64,000 nt of DNA from Mesodorylaimus sp. YZB2_4 (GCA_030248295.1 JASANH010001333.1:594604-658603), one strand, 5' to 3'. Shown: positions 23,788 to 39,305, numbered from the stretch's first letter. A program made the numbers and translations. The notes: generated by a model from the letters alone, not told the origin.

Positions 23788-27232
<3,445 letters not shown>

Positions 27233-30200
27233 AATTTTCTAAATTTCTATTCTTTCCCGTTTTCAGAACTTGATCGACCCTAAAAAAGTAGTTATTCAAG
27301 AAGATATGCCTTGTGTAGACGCGCAAATTAGGGCGAGAGTAGAGTAGATTTTCTGGAATTATGCTAAAAAACTAGGTAAAAACCGCGAAATCAATTTGAT
27401 ATGGTGATAAGAAAAAACAGCGATTAACCTTCGTGGACATTTTTAAGGTGTTTTCGATAATTGGACCTGACATCTGCAAATATTCACACACCTATTGTGC
27501 CGGAGGGTCAAAGTACGGTGCCCTGGGAACAGACGACGACCACCCACATGCCCAACTAGAAGATTTTCACTCAACTTGACGAAAAAATGTCACCTTCGCC
27601 TCAAAAAATTGCCCCATTACCCGGGGAGGCGACCAAAAGCACAGACGCAGATCACCTAGCCGATGAGAGTAAGAAAGAGAAGGATGAGACCGGTTTTCTT
27701 CTGCTTCATCACTTGAGAAAAGCGTGCTTTCTTGAAACACCGAAACCCATTCTCAAATGTCAAAAAGCCTCTACCGTATTCCCCGACTGGCCAAGCAGGA
27801 ACTGCCAACGGGTGCAAATTTGTAGTAGTTAAGGAGGGAGGCCTCGATCGATTCCGACTTGTCGTGCTTCTTTCAAGGAATTGGGCAAATGTATGCTAAT
27901 TCGTGCGGCCGTCAGCAATGCTCGAGGCGCCAATCGAGAGACCAGTCGGAATGTCGGCACTGGTTTAGGTCACTCACCGCACGAGCTTATACGCACGGCC
28001 AAAGCGAGCTAATCGGCCAGAAACGATGCGCTGGCATTTTCAAACCCGAGGCGTCAAGGAGCCATAAAACGGTGGACAAGTCGGCCATTCCACGATGATA
28101 TGGATCATTGGAGCAGGGACAGCGAGTTCGATCAGGGCAGCACCTACTGTAATGGACCATCCGAAATGCACAAGCTAGCCGACTGAGGGCGATGGGGTGG
28201 AAAAAGCATGGCTGGCGAATGCTTTCAGTTATCCAATAATGCAGTAGCCAATAAAGGGGCCCAGCCACAGTCTATTTCCCGAGCAAAAACAAACCGACTA
28301 GTCTTTTCTTCGTGTCCGAGCCATATGCCTAGCTTGGCCAGGAGCTATCTTCCTATCGATCATTCTCTTTCATCATCAACCGACGCAAAGCGAAAAGCGC
28401 AAAGCGGACCCCCATAAAAGTCTTTTCTTTCCGGCCGACCTCGTCCACACCTTTGCTCGCCCTCCAAACACGTCCCACTTTGATTACTAATAAATAGATG
28501 AACCCAGGTCACACAGATTTCTCACCTTCCTGTCGGCCGAGGGTCAAACTAGAAGCAACTCTGAGACAACTATGAGCGACTAACTAGTCCCCCAGAAAAG
28601 GCACGAGACAATGGGGACACCTCGACGACACGTGCTGAAGGCCTAATTAACGATGCCAAGTCAACTATTCGCACAATGTCCTAATTCAATCAATCAGCGA
28701 CGCTATTCAAAGATTCTTTGAGCCCCGGAGTACTCGATAAAGAACGAAGATCCTTGGCGAAGAAAAATGAGACAGTTTCGTGGAGCAACGAAGCTAAGAA
28801 GTGGCTGCTATGGGAACTTATACACATCATCCTGATGCTACCACCAGCTGATACAAGCAATGTTAAAAAAATGATGCGATCCGAGAAACACTCTTACTTT
28901 CCCCCAAATTCCTGGTACAAAGCGCGCAAAAAACCTGAAATTCAAAATATTGTTGACTGATTACTCTGAAAAAGTTACCACAATCTATTTTCTGTTCAAC
29001 TGTTTCTGTTCATATCAACATAAATCATTACGGTTAAAACTGCTGGCTAGTCATGTAAAACCAAAATTTGAAATTCGCGCTTTGTTATAGGAATTGCGGG
29101 AAGGTAAAGGTACTTATCCGATCACAACCGCTTATTTGAAAGCGACATTTTCTCAACAGTAGGAGAAGAAAAAAACGTGAAATTTGGAATTTGCGCATAA
29201 TTATAATCGCAGTATCAGAATATCTTTCCAATCTGCTAAAAGAAGCTGAGCGGGAATTCAAATTTTTCACTTCATCAGACCAGCAAAACGGGTTACTAAA
29301 AGCCTCCAAAATTGGACCCGAAAGCACCTTACGACCACACAGGGCCACCTAGCCCTACCTCGACTAGCTAGGTGCCAGCTACGGTCGATGCACGTTTGCT
29401 CGTCTCTCACGATCAGTCGTAAAGTGGGGCGGAACAGTAATAAAAGGTGAGTGTGCATTTAGTGTCGGCAAGAAGCATTAGGAGCACTTGGATACTAAGT
29501 AACCAAAGACAGGACGAGGGCCAGTCTGGCAGGAATCCATTCATGACAAATTATTGTTCATTTGTTGCTCGGATTCGATCCAGCAGAAAAAAACATCATG
29601 TCATTTTGGATCGAGAGAAGAAAACGCGTTGAATCCTTTTACAATCACCAATAACTACTCAATGTCCCTCTCAATCAGACGAGTCTAATCCGCACTGGCG
29701 AAGTAACTGAGCTAAAAAGGCATTGAATAATTTCGATTCCGGATCTAAACCTCATTTTACAAACAAGTTGGCTAAAGGAACTGGTCGCTTTTCGAGCACT
29801 TACCACGACACTACTCGAATTTGAACAACTTGGCCAACAAGGCGTTGGTCAAATTCGAAAATGTGCAGGATAAGTCTAAGGAACTAAATGGTACCGATTA
29901 TTCGACAACGGAAGAGAAAAGTGGCTAAGCTCGAGAAGGAGAAGTCCGGGGCTCAGGTGCCACTCGATCGACTGTGCAACCCAGTGCGGACATAGGCACT
30001 TTACTCGTCATTGCAGTTCGGCAAACAGGCAACGACAATTGGGTGCCATCGACACGTTACGGCCAGGCGTCACGCGCCGATACCCTTCTCGAACACGGTT
30101 CGCACAAAACTTTCATCGGCCGTAACAGTCGCTTATGACAATTCATTTACACATGCAAAATGGGAATACAGGCAGCACATTAAATGCACCTGACTAAATT

Positions 30201-31654
30201 ATTCAACCATTTTTATGTAACGCAAGCTGTGACCAGGATTCATCTCGGCAATCCAGCCGCAGCAGGAAATCAGTTTAGAGAAATTTAAAAGAAATTAGAG
30301 TTTTATACTAAAAAATACGCCCGCAAAGACCAGAACCAACATGCAGTGGTGTCGATGGCACAGCACAGGGGCACACCAAAGGCAACACCAGCAGGGCATT
30401 CATAAACTATGTTTTGCGCAACACGAGTCGTCCCGGCCTGCAAATACGGCAACCTACATCCGTGCAGTGCATTTTAAGAACTCGGAAGGAAAATTCAAAG
30501 AAATTTCATTATTTCATTTGAAGCCGGTTTCCACAATTAATCACGTCCCTGACGGGAGGCCGAGCGCGGCCTGACGTCACGCATTTCCATACGCAAGCGT
30601 GGGCGGTGCGAATACGGGCAGAACTGCCTCGGCCCCGTTTCCTACCAGGTCATCGTAAAAAGTTTGGAAAACGGGTAACGACTAAACAGAACTGTCCATC
30701 TTAGTCCTGCTACTTGCAGGTCCTATTCATTAGTCCGACGAAGGATCGGTGGCAGGCGCATGGGGGGAAAACAAAACATTAAAAAAACTAACGACGGCAC
30801 CTTCTAATTCGGTTGATAGGTCGCATGGCGTGGCTGGACTGGGACGATCCGAGTCCACATACCACGCCCAGCCTACACTTCGGCGACCTGAACTGTTGAT
30901 CGAAGCAGAAGCTGAACGGGCAAATCTCGTGTTCATCCTCGCCAAAACTTCCGCGCTTTCTTAGCTGATGATCAGCTGTCGGGCCGAGGTGAAACTGAAA
31001 ACCATCCATGTTTACCTCGGAGGCCGAGTCTGGCCTGGCTCATCGCGGAATCTCATTTGATCTGCCTAAATGCCATCCCTTTCTCTCGCCACCCTGCTAC
31101 TCGAAAAAACTATCTTCTAAGATCACCTAACGTCGAAGTATGGGTGCGAGGCGGGCCAGCTTAATCCTGAAAGTGATCCCCCTGCGCCCTATCAAATGCG
31201 CCTGTCCGAAATTCCTACAATGTCATCGTTCGTGTCGAATCGCCGACTCGTCAACGTCTGTCACTCACAATTTCGACCACTCATCGCCACCGGCTGTCAC
31301 GAACTAGTCTAGCCTCGAACTATGTAACGTAACTCCGACGGCATTCGAACACTCCTTTGCATAAGCTGACTCGTCACCTGACTCGTCAACCAACTCATAA
31401 ACTCGGAGAAAATATAACAGCCTTCACATGGCCATCACCTCCCCCGAACAATCCTCAATCCCCTTCGCCCTAGAAAATGAACACGCCACTATCGTCACTC
31501 CCTCTTCCTCTACACTATCTGCTAAAGTGCTCATAAATTGAGAAAAAATTCTGGAAAATGCTTGAAAAACGAATGTTAGAAGAAAGGTCAGGGTGCGAAA
31601 GACAAAATGGGCGAGCCAGAATGTAGCAATTGCATTAGTAATACATTCTCTTAG
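27233..31654. other. Gene-poor stretch, 5' side of the KH-protein gene
   Basis: About 4.4 kb without a recognisable exon on either strand. The proximal part should contain the promoter or 5' UTR of the poly(C)-binding protein gene; an AATTTAG acceptor seven bases before its ATG suggests a 5' UTR intron or a trans-splice site. A degenerate family B MITE fragment lies at 29070-29280. Confidence 0.35.
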
Positions 31655-31880
31655 GGTCGGCCAAAAACTTGGAATTTGAAAGTCCCGCTCAGACTTCTTA
31701 CTTCAATGCATCAATGATCAAAGGGCGTCTGTGCGCGGTCCAATGCACATGGATCATATAAAGTATAGCCATGATCTAATGTAACATATGAATCGATAGA
31801 TCAAACAGATCTGCACACTAATTGTCTGTCATAAGCAGTCGACTTACAGTAATCGCGGGAATTCAAATTTTTGTTTACGC
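31655..31880. repeat. MITE-like element, family B
   Basis: Left end GGAATTTGAAAGTCCCGCTC, right end AATCGCGGGAATTCAAATTT, roughly inverted. Interior words match the copy at 25085-25400. Confidence 0.55.
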
Positions 31881-32104
31881 TGAGAAAAGCCACTTCTTAA
31901 AGCAGAACTATTGCTGGATCGTGAAGAACCTCAAGCCACTGACAGCCTGGATATGCCAATTTGAACGCGGCACTGAATCTGGACAACCTGGCTAATGAAA
32001 ACAGAAAACACGTCTGACCGATTCCTGGGATGAAAAAAGGGCAGTGAGGAAAAGAAATCAGAAAATCTGTAAAGTGCGAAATACGAAGTGTGTTTTGCAA
32101 AATA

Positions 32105-32230
32105 CATTTTCGCAGAGCAGGCCATAAACTTCGAATTTGAAATTCCCGCTCAGACTGCTTACTTCAATGCATCAAGGATCTAAGCGCTTCTGTGCGCGGT
32201 CTTATGCGCATGGATCATATAAAGTATAGC
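32105..32230. repeat. MITE-like element, family B, truncated copy
   Basis: CGAATTTGAAATTCCCGCTC, then CTGTGCGCGGTC and GCATGGATCATATAAAGTAT, match the left half of the copy at 31655. The right end is missing. Confidence 0.5.
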
Positions 32231-33313
32231 ATCAGCCAGTATTCACAGTGTAAAGTGACTGATGGCCACTGCACACATGGACTATCAGGCCAATGCGCCT
32301 CGCTGGCAAGAGGAATAAGGCCGGCATTTCTTGGCGTGAACCAGGAACTAACTCGAGCGGGTCACGTCACCGGAAAGAATGTTCTCAGTTTCAGAGTAAG
32401 AGATCCGATAGAATGTTTGCACAATTACATACCTTAGAAATTGTGATCAGATCTTGGCCAAGAATAAGAATAATTGCAAAATGAATAACTTTTTAGTAAA
32501 GTATCAAAATGAGCACATTTGACAGCGACTTGTCAAATTGAGGTGAAAAATTGTGAGTATGTGCGTTTGACGCAAAAAATATGACGTAATATGGTAGTGA
32601 GAGTAGTTTAGTCAGCCCGAACTGAGGTGCACACGTTCGAGTGCCAATGAAGCGGGGACGTTTGAGGGTTGACGAAGACTAAGCAGGGAGGGTTGGAAAG
32701 GTGAATGGAGATTGGATTGGTGGTCGCTGGCTCCAGCCTCCCGTGCAACCACTACCCGATAGATTTTACGCAATTTTAAAACAAACAGCCGCCTTACGCA
32801 GTACTTGCACGACCGACAATGTCGTCTGGCCTCGGCGCCCGACAGACCTACTTCCACGATCCGCCATAAAATACACACGCCTGTGACGGAGTTGACGTCG
32901 AGTTATGGGAAAACTTGGACGACTAGTCTCTGGGACCTCATTTCGAACAGTAAAGGTATATTTGCTTTCGTCGAGATTCTGTTTTTCAATTGCCCAAACA
33001 GCCCGCTCGAATGACAGTCTAGCATGGGGACATGGAGCCGACAAGCTTTGCTGACTCACATGCTAGAATGCAGTGTGCACTGGGCGGTGGCTTTGCACGA
33101 TCCTTGTTCCACTGAGCAGATCTGAATACTCCGCTATGAGGTCTTCACTTGATTTTTATTCGGTTTTAGCTTCTTTTCAAAATTGCAAATGAAGCTTCCA
33201 AGTAATACGGCCTCACAAAATTTGAATTTCCACCTTTGACAGCTTATACCATTCAGATATGGAGACCGAATCACAATCTGATGCGTGGGCCACATCCAAA
33301 AGGAGTGCTCGTG
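32231..33313. other. Non-coding stretch
   Basis: Nothing recognised beyond short open frames. Confidence 0.35.
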
Positions 33314-33446
33314 AAGGCGCATTTATAGTCGACAAAATTTCTACACCTACCCCTAGGGTAGGAGTAATAGCATACGCTTAAGTATATGGCCATTACACCT
33401 ACCCTAGGGGTAAGAGTAGAAATTTTGTCGACTATAAATGCGCCTT
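33314..33446. repeat. 133-bp palindrome (MITE-like)
   Basis: The left arm AAGGCGCATTTATAGTCGAC continues through AAAATTTCTAC and CTACCCCTAGGGTAGG. It is matched by an inverted right arm ending GTCGACTATAAATGCGCCTT. The 32-bp outer parts are perfect apart from small differences near the loop. TGAAGG occurs at both outer edges. Confidence 0.75.
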
Positions 33447-34492
33447 GAAGGATTCTCTCATTTTGACTTTGGTTTTTACTGCGCCATCGGCAGTGGAACT
33501 GTTCGCTAGCGTAGGACCAGCAGCCAGGCGTGTGTTCTTGCACAGAGCGGTTGCACGCTTGATGGTGTAGTGATAAAAGGCGCGTGTCACAGTTTCCTTG
33601 ATAGAGCTAGAAAACGGTCAGCCTCAACACAATTTTGGCCATCTGCGAATTGGTCAAGTTTTTTCTGCACTTTGCACGCCTGTTGGTGGGAGACTCACAA
33701 TCGAGGCCGTTTATACTCACACCGTGGACCGGACTGGGGAAGGAATCGCTGGGGCAACCCTGGCCAGAAAAAGGCATATGCATGCCAGAATCTGGGGAGA
33801 GAAAGTCTGCAGGGAGTTGGTGGGAGAGCGGCTGAAATAGCCAGTTCTTCTGCAGGCTTTGTTTCCCTCTCCCTTATAAGTCTGCCATCCCACTCAACAA
33901 GCGAGGAGAGGCCTTGTGGGCAGGCCATCACCGGGCTGGGTATGGTCACCCCACTGGCAAAGATAGGGTCAACCAACAAGCCACCTGGAATGACCAGGAT
34001 GGGTAAAGAAATACACGACTGATTGTGAGGAACTGTTCAAGGCCCGCTTTTGCAATCACCTAGCACACGTCCTAGATGTTAGAATCACCAAAAGTCCTAT
34101 CCTACATCATTGTGATTTGATCATCGTATCTTTAGAACATGTCCTAGCTGATTATGAAACTGGTGCCAGGACCTTGCTTGCAGGATACAGCAGGGTGCAG
34201 GATAGGTCTTTCTACCAGGCTTAGGTAACGAAGGACATTGGGCCGCTCGCTTGTAAGATCAGCCTGAATTAACCCACACGAGAGGAATATCTTACGCCAT
34301 AACACAAGCGGGGGATCCACAAAAATATGCACATTTCAGTGATCATAGCAGCCCTCCTAGCTTACCTGCAGTACATACTCTACGGGTGAATCGATAAGAC
34401 GTGAGAGAACAGGGTTCGTCATGGTAACAAATCCAAGCAGAACTTGGATTATTCACAATGAAAAAAAAGACACGTTAAAAACACCCCAAACC
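33447..34492. other. Non-coding stretch downstream of the STMP1-like pair
   Basis: Open frames on both strands at 33.57-34.02 kb lack domains, splice signals or family resemblance. Confidence 0.35.
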
Positions 34493-35044
34493 CTATTTCG
34501 TATCTTCCCGTTTCTTTTCAATACTCTTCACATAGTCGATCACCTTGTTCCAAAGCCCGATCGGATCTGTTACTCGAGGAATCTAAAATGGAAATCCTTC
34601 TTCTGCAAATAGTCTGCAGCTGGAACAGTGCATTGACACTACTGTTTCCCTCGAATACCCCCCCCCCCCCCCCCCCCACCCACAGTAGCATCCGATCGGG
34701 ATTGGCTCTCCCGAATCTGATAAAAAATGGTCGGGATTGAATGTTGAGATATTTTAGAAGAGGAAGCCGGAGAAAATTTGGGGATTTGTATGCTAATTAA
34801 TGACTGATTCTACGCTTTTTTGGGTGAATGACACTAAAAATTATCCGAGGAAGTAGTTTTTGACTTTATATTTGCTGGCTACTTATGAGTGATAATAAAC
34901 ACCCACTTGATAATTCTGTGCTCCATATGCCCCGCCATAAACGCCCAACAAAAACCAAAGTGTTCTCGACTGCATCAATCTCGTCACACCCAAGGCGCTT
35001 AGGATGGACAGAGCACCTTTCGAAGCAAGTGCAGGTGCAGGCAT
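34493..35044 (-). CDS. STMP1: STMP1-like mitochondrial microprotein (DUF4535), paralogue A
   Basis: Two exons (35044-34907 and 34582-34493) join in phase 0 across GTGGGT...TTTTAG to give 75 residues. Residues 1-27 form a presequence-like extension (MPAPALASKGALSILSALGV). A single membrane segment WFLLGVYGGAYGAQNY follows, then the family signature NYQ-IPR, and then a charged amphipathic tail (IGLWNKVIDYVKSIEKK). The small-residue membrane helix followed by AQNYxIP and a lysine-rich tail is the pattern of short transmembrane mitochondrial protein 1. That family lies in the inner mitochondrial membrane and has been linked to respiratory-chain function. The intron holds a run of 20 C (34658-34677). 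The 3' exon lies 222 bp or more from paralogue B, on the same strand. AATAG directly follows a TTTTAG acceptor-like site 16 bases before the ATG. Confidence 0.7.
34658..34677 (+). repeat. Run of 20 C in the intron of STMP1-like paralogue A
   Basis: Uninterrupted poly-C (poly-G on the gene strand), one of several in the window (others near 3665, 8104, 41347, 41998 and 42050). Confidence 0.9.
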
Positions 35045-35265
35045 AATTGCTTCTATTCTAAAACCATAAAATTCATGTATCGAACTGGCAAATACAAAAA
35101 AGAAACAAGCTAATCTGCTTTTGTAAAATCAATAAGCACTAGTCGTTAGCAAACTTTACTGCACTTCGACAATGCACCATGTACAAACGGTATCAAAAAT
35201 ATTTCATTTTTACAAATTCATAGAATCACAATGATACCGATTGATAAAGCATGCCAACCCGTTTT

Positions 35266-37940
35266 TTATGATTTCTCATTTTTCTTTTCGTAGTTGCTGA
35301 TGTAAGTGCGTGCTTTCTCCCACAATGACACTGGATCGAGGATGCGCGGGATCTGAAAGTAGACAGGGCTGTGACCGCGAGTACGGCTGAGGTGGTGCTT
35401 GGATAGCGACTGATTAAGAGAGGGTTTCTGAGACCGACCGATTTTTTTGACCCCTTTTTTTATACGCTCAATCGAAAGTACTCAAAAAACTGATTGTCTT
35501 GGCGGAAGTAAAAGTTTTTTAAATGCCCATATACGGAAATATAGCAAATTTTAGGTGAAAAGTGGTCACTTTTGGTCAAACAATCATAACTTGCTTGTTT
35601 TTTATGTCCAAAACAATTTAAAAAAAAGAAATGACTGCTGCGGTCCAAGGAATCCCAATCTTTTTTCAAAATTACCCTAGCTATAACCATTCATGAGATA
35701 TTTAACAAAAACCGTCCATAATCAGGCACATAATCGATTATGGGCAAATTATTAAAACCGTTCAACCCTGTTTTTTCCCTGAAATAGCCTAGGGCCGCTA
35801 CATCACAAAACAGCTCGAAATTTCGCCCTACGACCAGATTATTGTGCACATGTGGGATAACTAAACCCCATTTAGGCAATTTTAGCCAAATAATTTTAGC
35901 TGTTAGTCAGGTACGCTGATCATAATAGCCCATCTTGAAAACCCTAGAAAGAGCTTCCAAATGCTTTTTCCCCGCCAGAGCTCGTTGATTTGCGCTCTAG
36001 ATATTGAAGAAAACTCGAATTCAGAAGGAGTTCCTGCAGTACGCACCTTTTGAATCTCCCGCCCACGACGCTTATGACATTGGAGTGGTTTCGGCTGCTT
36101 ACTCTGGGAATCGCCAGTTGATTCATACCAGCGTTGCCAGATGCAGCTAGAATCCGCTAGATCTAGCGGATTTTTTGTCCGACAGCGGGAAAAACAGCGG
36201 ATTGAGTGCTTTAGCGGACTTTGCAGCTAATTTTGGGTTTTTCAGCGGATTCTAGCGGATTTGTGCCAATCTATGTTCGAGTAGCCTATGCGGGAAGATT
36301 TTTTTAACAGCTCGCGCATTTTTCTGCGACTTTTGAGACAGTTTTGTCCGTGCGTTGAGGTCTGAAGGGTCGGGGTTGACAAGGGATGGGGTAGGCAACA
36401 CAATAATTTCGACTATACTGTAGGCCTACGATTTTGAATAAAAGACCGTAATTTACAACCAATTCATAGTTAGAGTTCAGAGTGCTCAGTCGGTATTACA
36501 GTAGGCCTAACCACAGTCCAGCCTTTGGCACGAAGTGAGGGTCTCAAAAGCGGCCCCCCTCCGTATTCCGTCTCCCCTTGTTTGGCATGAATAGAAATTT
36601 TCGTTTTTCCCTCTTCCCTGGTCTTCGACCTCCAGCCTGGTATAAACGATCTTTGGAATATGTAGTTGATGGTACAGCATCTGAGCGTGTATGAGTAAAC
36701 GTTTCCTCATACGTCGTTAATTTGCTGTATTCCATGTTTTATTTGCTAAAATAGCTCAGTTTTGCGACAAACTTTTAGCGAATTTTTTAGCGGATTTTTT
36801 AAGATATACAGCGAATTTTTAGCGGATTTCCAGGTCCCTTGCAGCGAGTTTTCAATTTTGCATCTGGCAACGCTGATTCATACCTCACACCAAACTTAAA
36901 AAAAAACATAAATTTTAGGCGGCACGCGGCGGGAAATTCAAAAGGTGCGCGCTGCAGGAACTCCTTCTGAATTTGATTTTTCTTCAATATCTCGGGTAAA
37001 TTTCAATAAATTTTGACGAAGAAAAAACCATTTGAAGTTTTTAAAGGGCTTCAAGATAGGCTATCACTGATTAGTGCACCTGATCAACAGCGAAAATTAT
37101 TGATCAGTTTTGGCTAAAACTGCCTGAATGGGGTTCAGTTATCTAACATGCGCACAATAATCTGGTCGTAGGGCGCAATTTCGAGCTGTTTTGTGATACA
37201 GTGGCCCTTGGCTACGATTTTAGTGAAAAAATCAGGGCTGGATTGTTTTAATAATTCGCCCATAGGGGGCCTCGTCGAGTCTCTCATAAACCCTCTCTTA
37301 AAGTGGCAGCTCGCACTGGTCATCCTGGCTAAGCAGTAGAGCAGTGCCTCTTCAAAAAGTCAACCTTATACAGCAACCCAGGCTGGCAGTGTGCCCATAA
37401 ATGGACACGTGACTCATCCAGTTAGGTTGATGTTTCACCGGCCTGACGAGTGTGCATTTGAGCCTCCCCGCCCGTCGAGGTTAATTGACTATAACTCATT
37501 TCTAAGCCTTTCCTTGGCCCTGTGAACACAATCTTATATTCGAGGATGCTGGACACACGCACAAAAAACGGTAGGTATGGCCATATTGTAACTACTTGCA
37601 TGCCATTTTTAGCATGCATGTGTGATCGGTTTTGAGATTTCACGAATCCCCTCTTTTCTAACCACACTACAGGCCAGACAGAAAACAAGACTTGACGGTC
37701 GAAGGGTGCCAGACAGCGCATCAGGGTTTCGCAACCAAAATTAATGAGTGGCTTCGCCAAACAAGCTTATCTCTGTCGGGACCGCAAAATATATTTTCTT
37801 TTTCCATACAAAAACGATAAAAAGAAAACAAAGTAAATTGACTCAAAATTTACCCCTTGGCTTACCTCGTAATTTTGAGCAGCGTATGCTCCAGCGTATA
37901 AACCAGCCGCAAAGAACAAAGCTCTCGATAAAATTTGCAT
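35266..37940 (-). CDS. STMP1: STMP1-like mitochondrial microprotein (DUF4535), paralogue B
   Basis: Exon 1 (37940-37866; MQILSRALFFAAGLYAGAYA, then AQNYE) and exon 2 (35352-35266; IPRILDPVSLWEKARTYISN, then YEKKNEKS) join in phase 0 across GTAAGC...TTTCAG. They give 53 residues, close to the 47 residues typical of the family. The intron sits at exactly the same codon boundary (NYE|IPR) as in paralogue A (NYQ|IPR), which supports both models and a tandem duplication. The 2.5-kb intron contains a large foldback element with a TIR transposon inside it. The protein lacks the N-terminal extension of paralogue A. Role by family: a single-pass inner mitochondrial membrane microprotein. Confidence 0.75.
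35740..37265. repeat. Foldback element (about 330-bp arms) in the intron of paralogue B
   Basis: The left arm (about 35740-36068) and right arm (about 36930-37265) are inverted copies: AATTATTAAAACCGTT / AATTATTAAAACAATC (right arm inverted), CCTACGACCAGATTATTGTG / CACAATAATCTGGTCGTAGG, and CAGAAGGAGTTCCTGCAG / CTGCAGGAACTCCTTCTG. They surround a short loop that was later interrupted by the TIR element at 36130-36874. Arm words (ATATCTCG, GGCGGGAAATTCAAAAGG, CGCGC) also occur in the foldback copies at 5.2 and 7.5 kb, so these are related. Confidence 0.75.
36130..36874. mobile_element. TIR element with 16-bp perfect ends and 10-bp target duplication
   Basis: The ends are AGCGTTGCCAGATGCA and its exact complement. 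The flanks carry the direct duplication GATTCATACC (36120-36129 and 36875-36884). Both subterminal regions are packed with AGCGGATTT-like words in the same orientation. The 745-bp body has no transposase. A 9-11 bp duplication is typical of Mutator-like elements. It was inserted in the loop of the surrounding foldback element, so it is the younger of the two. Confidence 0.85.
37266..37865. other. Rest of the intron of STMP1-like paralogue B
   Basis: No further exon or repeat recognised. Confidence 0.4.
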
Positions 37941-38260
37941 TTTTTACGTCGATCTGATAAGGTGCAAAAACTGGGGAAAAAATTGGTTATTACTTTACGG
38001 ACACGCAAAGTACCAGCTCCGCAGATATTCTTCCATCGAAACGAAAATCTGCCTCCCCGTACTGTGCCACTCGCACAAGCAAGTTCCCGCATCCTTATTG
38101 CAAATAAGCGCCAAATTTGAAATTTTGTTAGGTGACTTTGCTCATAGTGATGGGCCCGCGGTTACACTCTACGTTCAGCGTAAATCATTTAACGGACACA
38201 AACTTACACAAGTGTGTCAAAAAAGAACGTTAAAAAAATAAGACGCGATTGAAAAAGTGT

Positions 38261-38333
38261 CGAGCCTGGCAGGAGTCGAACCTGCAATCTCCTGATCCGT
38301 AGTCAGGCGCGTTATCCATTGCGCCACAGGCCC
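38261..38333 (-). tRNA. tRNA-Arg-ACG: tRNA-Arg (anticodon ACG)
   Basis: Folds fully: a 7-bp acceptor GGGCCTG/CAGGCTC (one G-T pair), a D arm GCGCAATGGATAACGC, an anticodon stem CCTGA/TCAGG with loop CTACGGA (ACG), and a T arm GCAGGTTCGACTCCTGC with discriminator G. The A and B boxes are canonical and a TTTTT terminator follows within about eight bases on the minus strand. 73 nt, no intron. In contrast to the many tRNA relics nearby, this one appears functional. The A34 would be edited to inosine to read CGN codons. Confidence 0.95.
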
Positions 38334-38849
38334 GTAACCGAAATGCTTGCTGTAAGCAATAAATTTCAGTGCCAAAGAGGCAATAACTGATAGTGAATGT
38401 AATTTCACACTTTTCCCGTGACTAATGCAACATGAGTTTTTAGCACACAGGGCTCGCTGAACGAGTAAGCGGGGAAGGGTAAGTAGTGCATGGTGCTTGT
38501 TCTGCCAGCTGGCAAGACTTCGTAACCCATTTCTGTTCTGGTCAACAGGCGATCTGAGTGCCTCGGTCGTGGATCCAACGCGGGACACATTGATCGTTTC
38601 TGCTCTTCATCCGACTGCCCATTAATATATGCTGCTTACACAGACACTATGGCAGGCATGCTTACTCTTTGCTTAGTTTAGTCAGGGGTCTGGGGACATA
38701 TATAAGGCTATCCCTCAAATTCAGGATTGCATAGTCAGCACGCCTGAACTTTCAACAGCTCCTGGGGCCAAACTGTTACACCATCAAGTCTGTAAGTTGA
38801 CTTCTTCTCCCACTGCGTTTCATTATGGCCACTCCACTCGCATGAAATT
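38334..38849. other. Non-coding; strong TATA-like motif
   Basis: CATATATAAGG at 38698 (+ strand) is a good TATA-box match, but no coding start was identified downstream. Nothing else seen. Confidence 0.25.
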
Positions 38850-39305
38850 TTACAAACACTGCAAAACATCATCAGCACACATTTCCAATCGTATTGCCCT
38901 GTACTCATCACCATCGACATTCCTCCCTCTTTCATCAGCACCCAAATCCATACCATCCTGGCACAAACCGTCAATTCTTCGAACAAACTTCATATAATTC
39001 GACTTATCTGCAACCATTCCCACATCGTCGCCCAAAATCTCGAAGGACGTGTTGGCTGATAAAGAATCAAGAAAGAGCAGAAATTGATCGATTTGCTCAG
39101 CCGTCCAACCGGAAATTAGGAATTCCAATTCATGAGTTGTCTTATTGGCCAGTGATTGGTCCAAACAGATTATGATGCCATCGAAGAGTGCAAGTCGGCA
39201 GTGTTTGACTCCATCGTGCGAAACCAGGCAGTTAACCAGGTTGAGTTTGCCATCTCCTAAAAAACGTGTCGCATAGTGACTGCAAAGTAATGGATCCACG
39301 GACAT
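38850..39305 (-). CDS. Unidentified protein or first exon (possibly degenerate BTB-like)
   Basis: A 151-codon frame opens with ATG (MSVDPLLCSHYATRFLGDGK) and has normal, non-repetitive composition. The segment LVSHDGVKHCRLALFDGIII, followed by ELEFLISGWTAEQIDQFLLF, is loosely reminiscent of the core of a divergent BTB/POZ domain, but this is a weak impression. The last 30 codons look less protein-like, so a splice donor may end the exon earlier. A SINE lies immediately upstream, and a roughly 33-bp copy of the start region reappears at 39638-39670. Confidence 0.35.
   Translation of the reverse strand: MSVDPLLCSHYATRFLGDGKLNLVNCLVSHDGVKHCRLALFDGIIICLDQSLANKTTHELEFLISGWTAEQIDQFLLFLDSLSANTSFEILGDDVGMVADKSNYMKFVRRIDGLCQDGMDLGADERGRNVDGDEYRAIRLEMCADDVLQCL

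Noticed and set aside
33570-34022. 150-codon plus-strand and overlapping minus-strand frames
   Set aside because: No domain, splice signals or family likeness; both strands are open, which suggests composition rather than selection.
38217-38588. 123-codon minus-strand frame over the tRNA
   Set aside because: Contains the tRNA-Arg gene and is explained by it.
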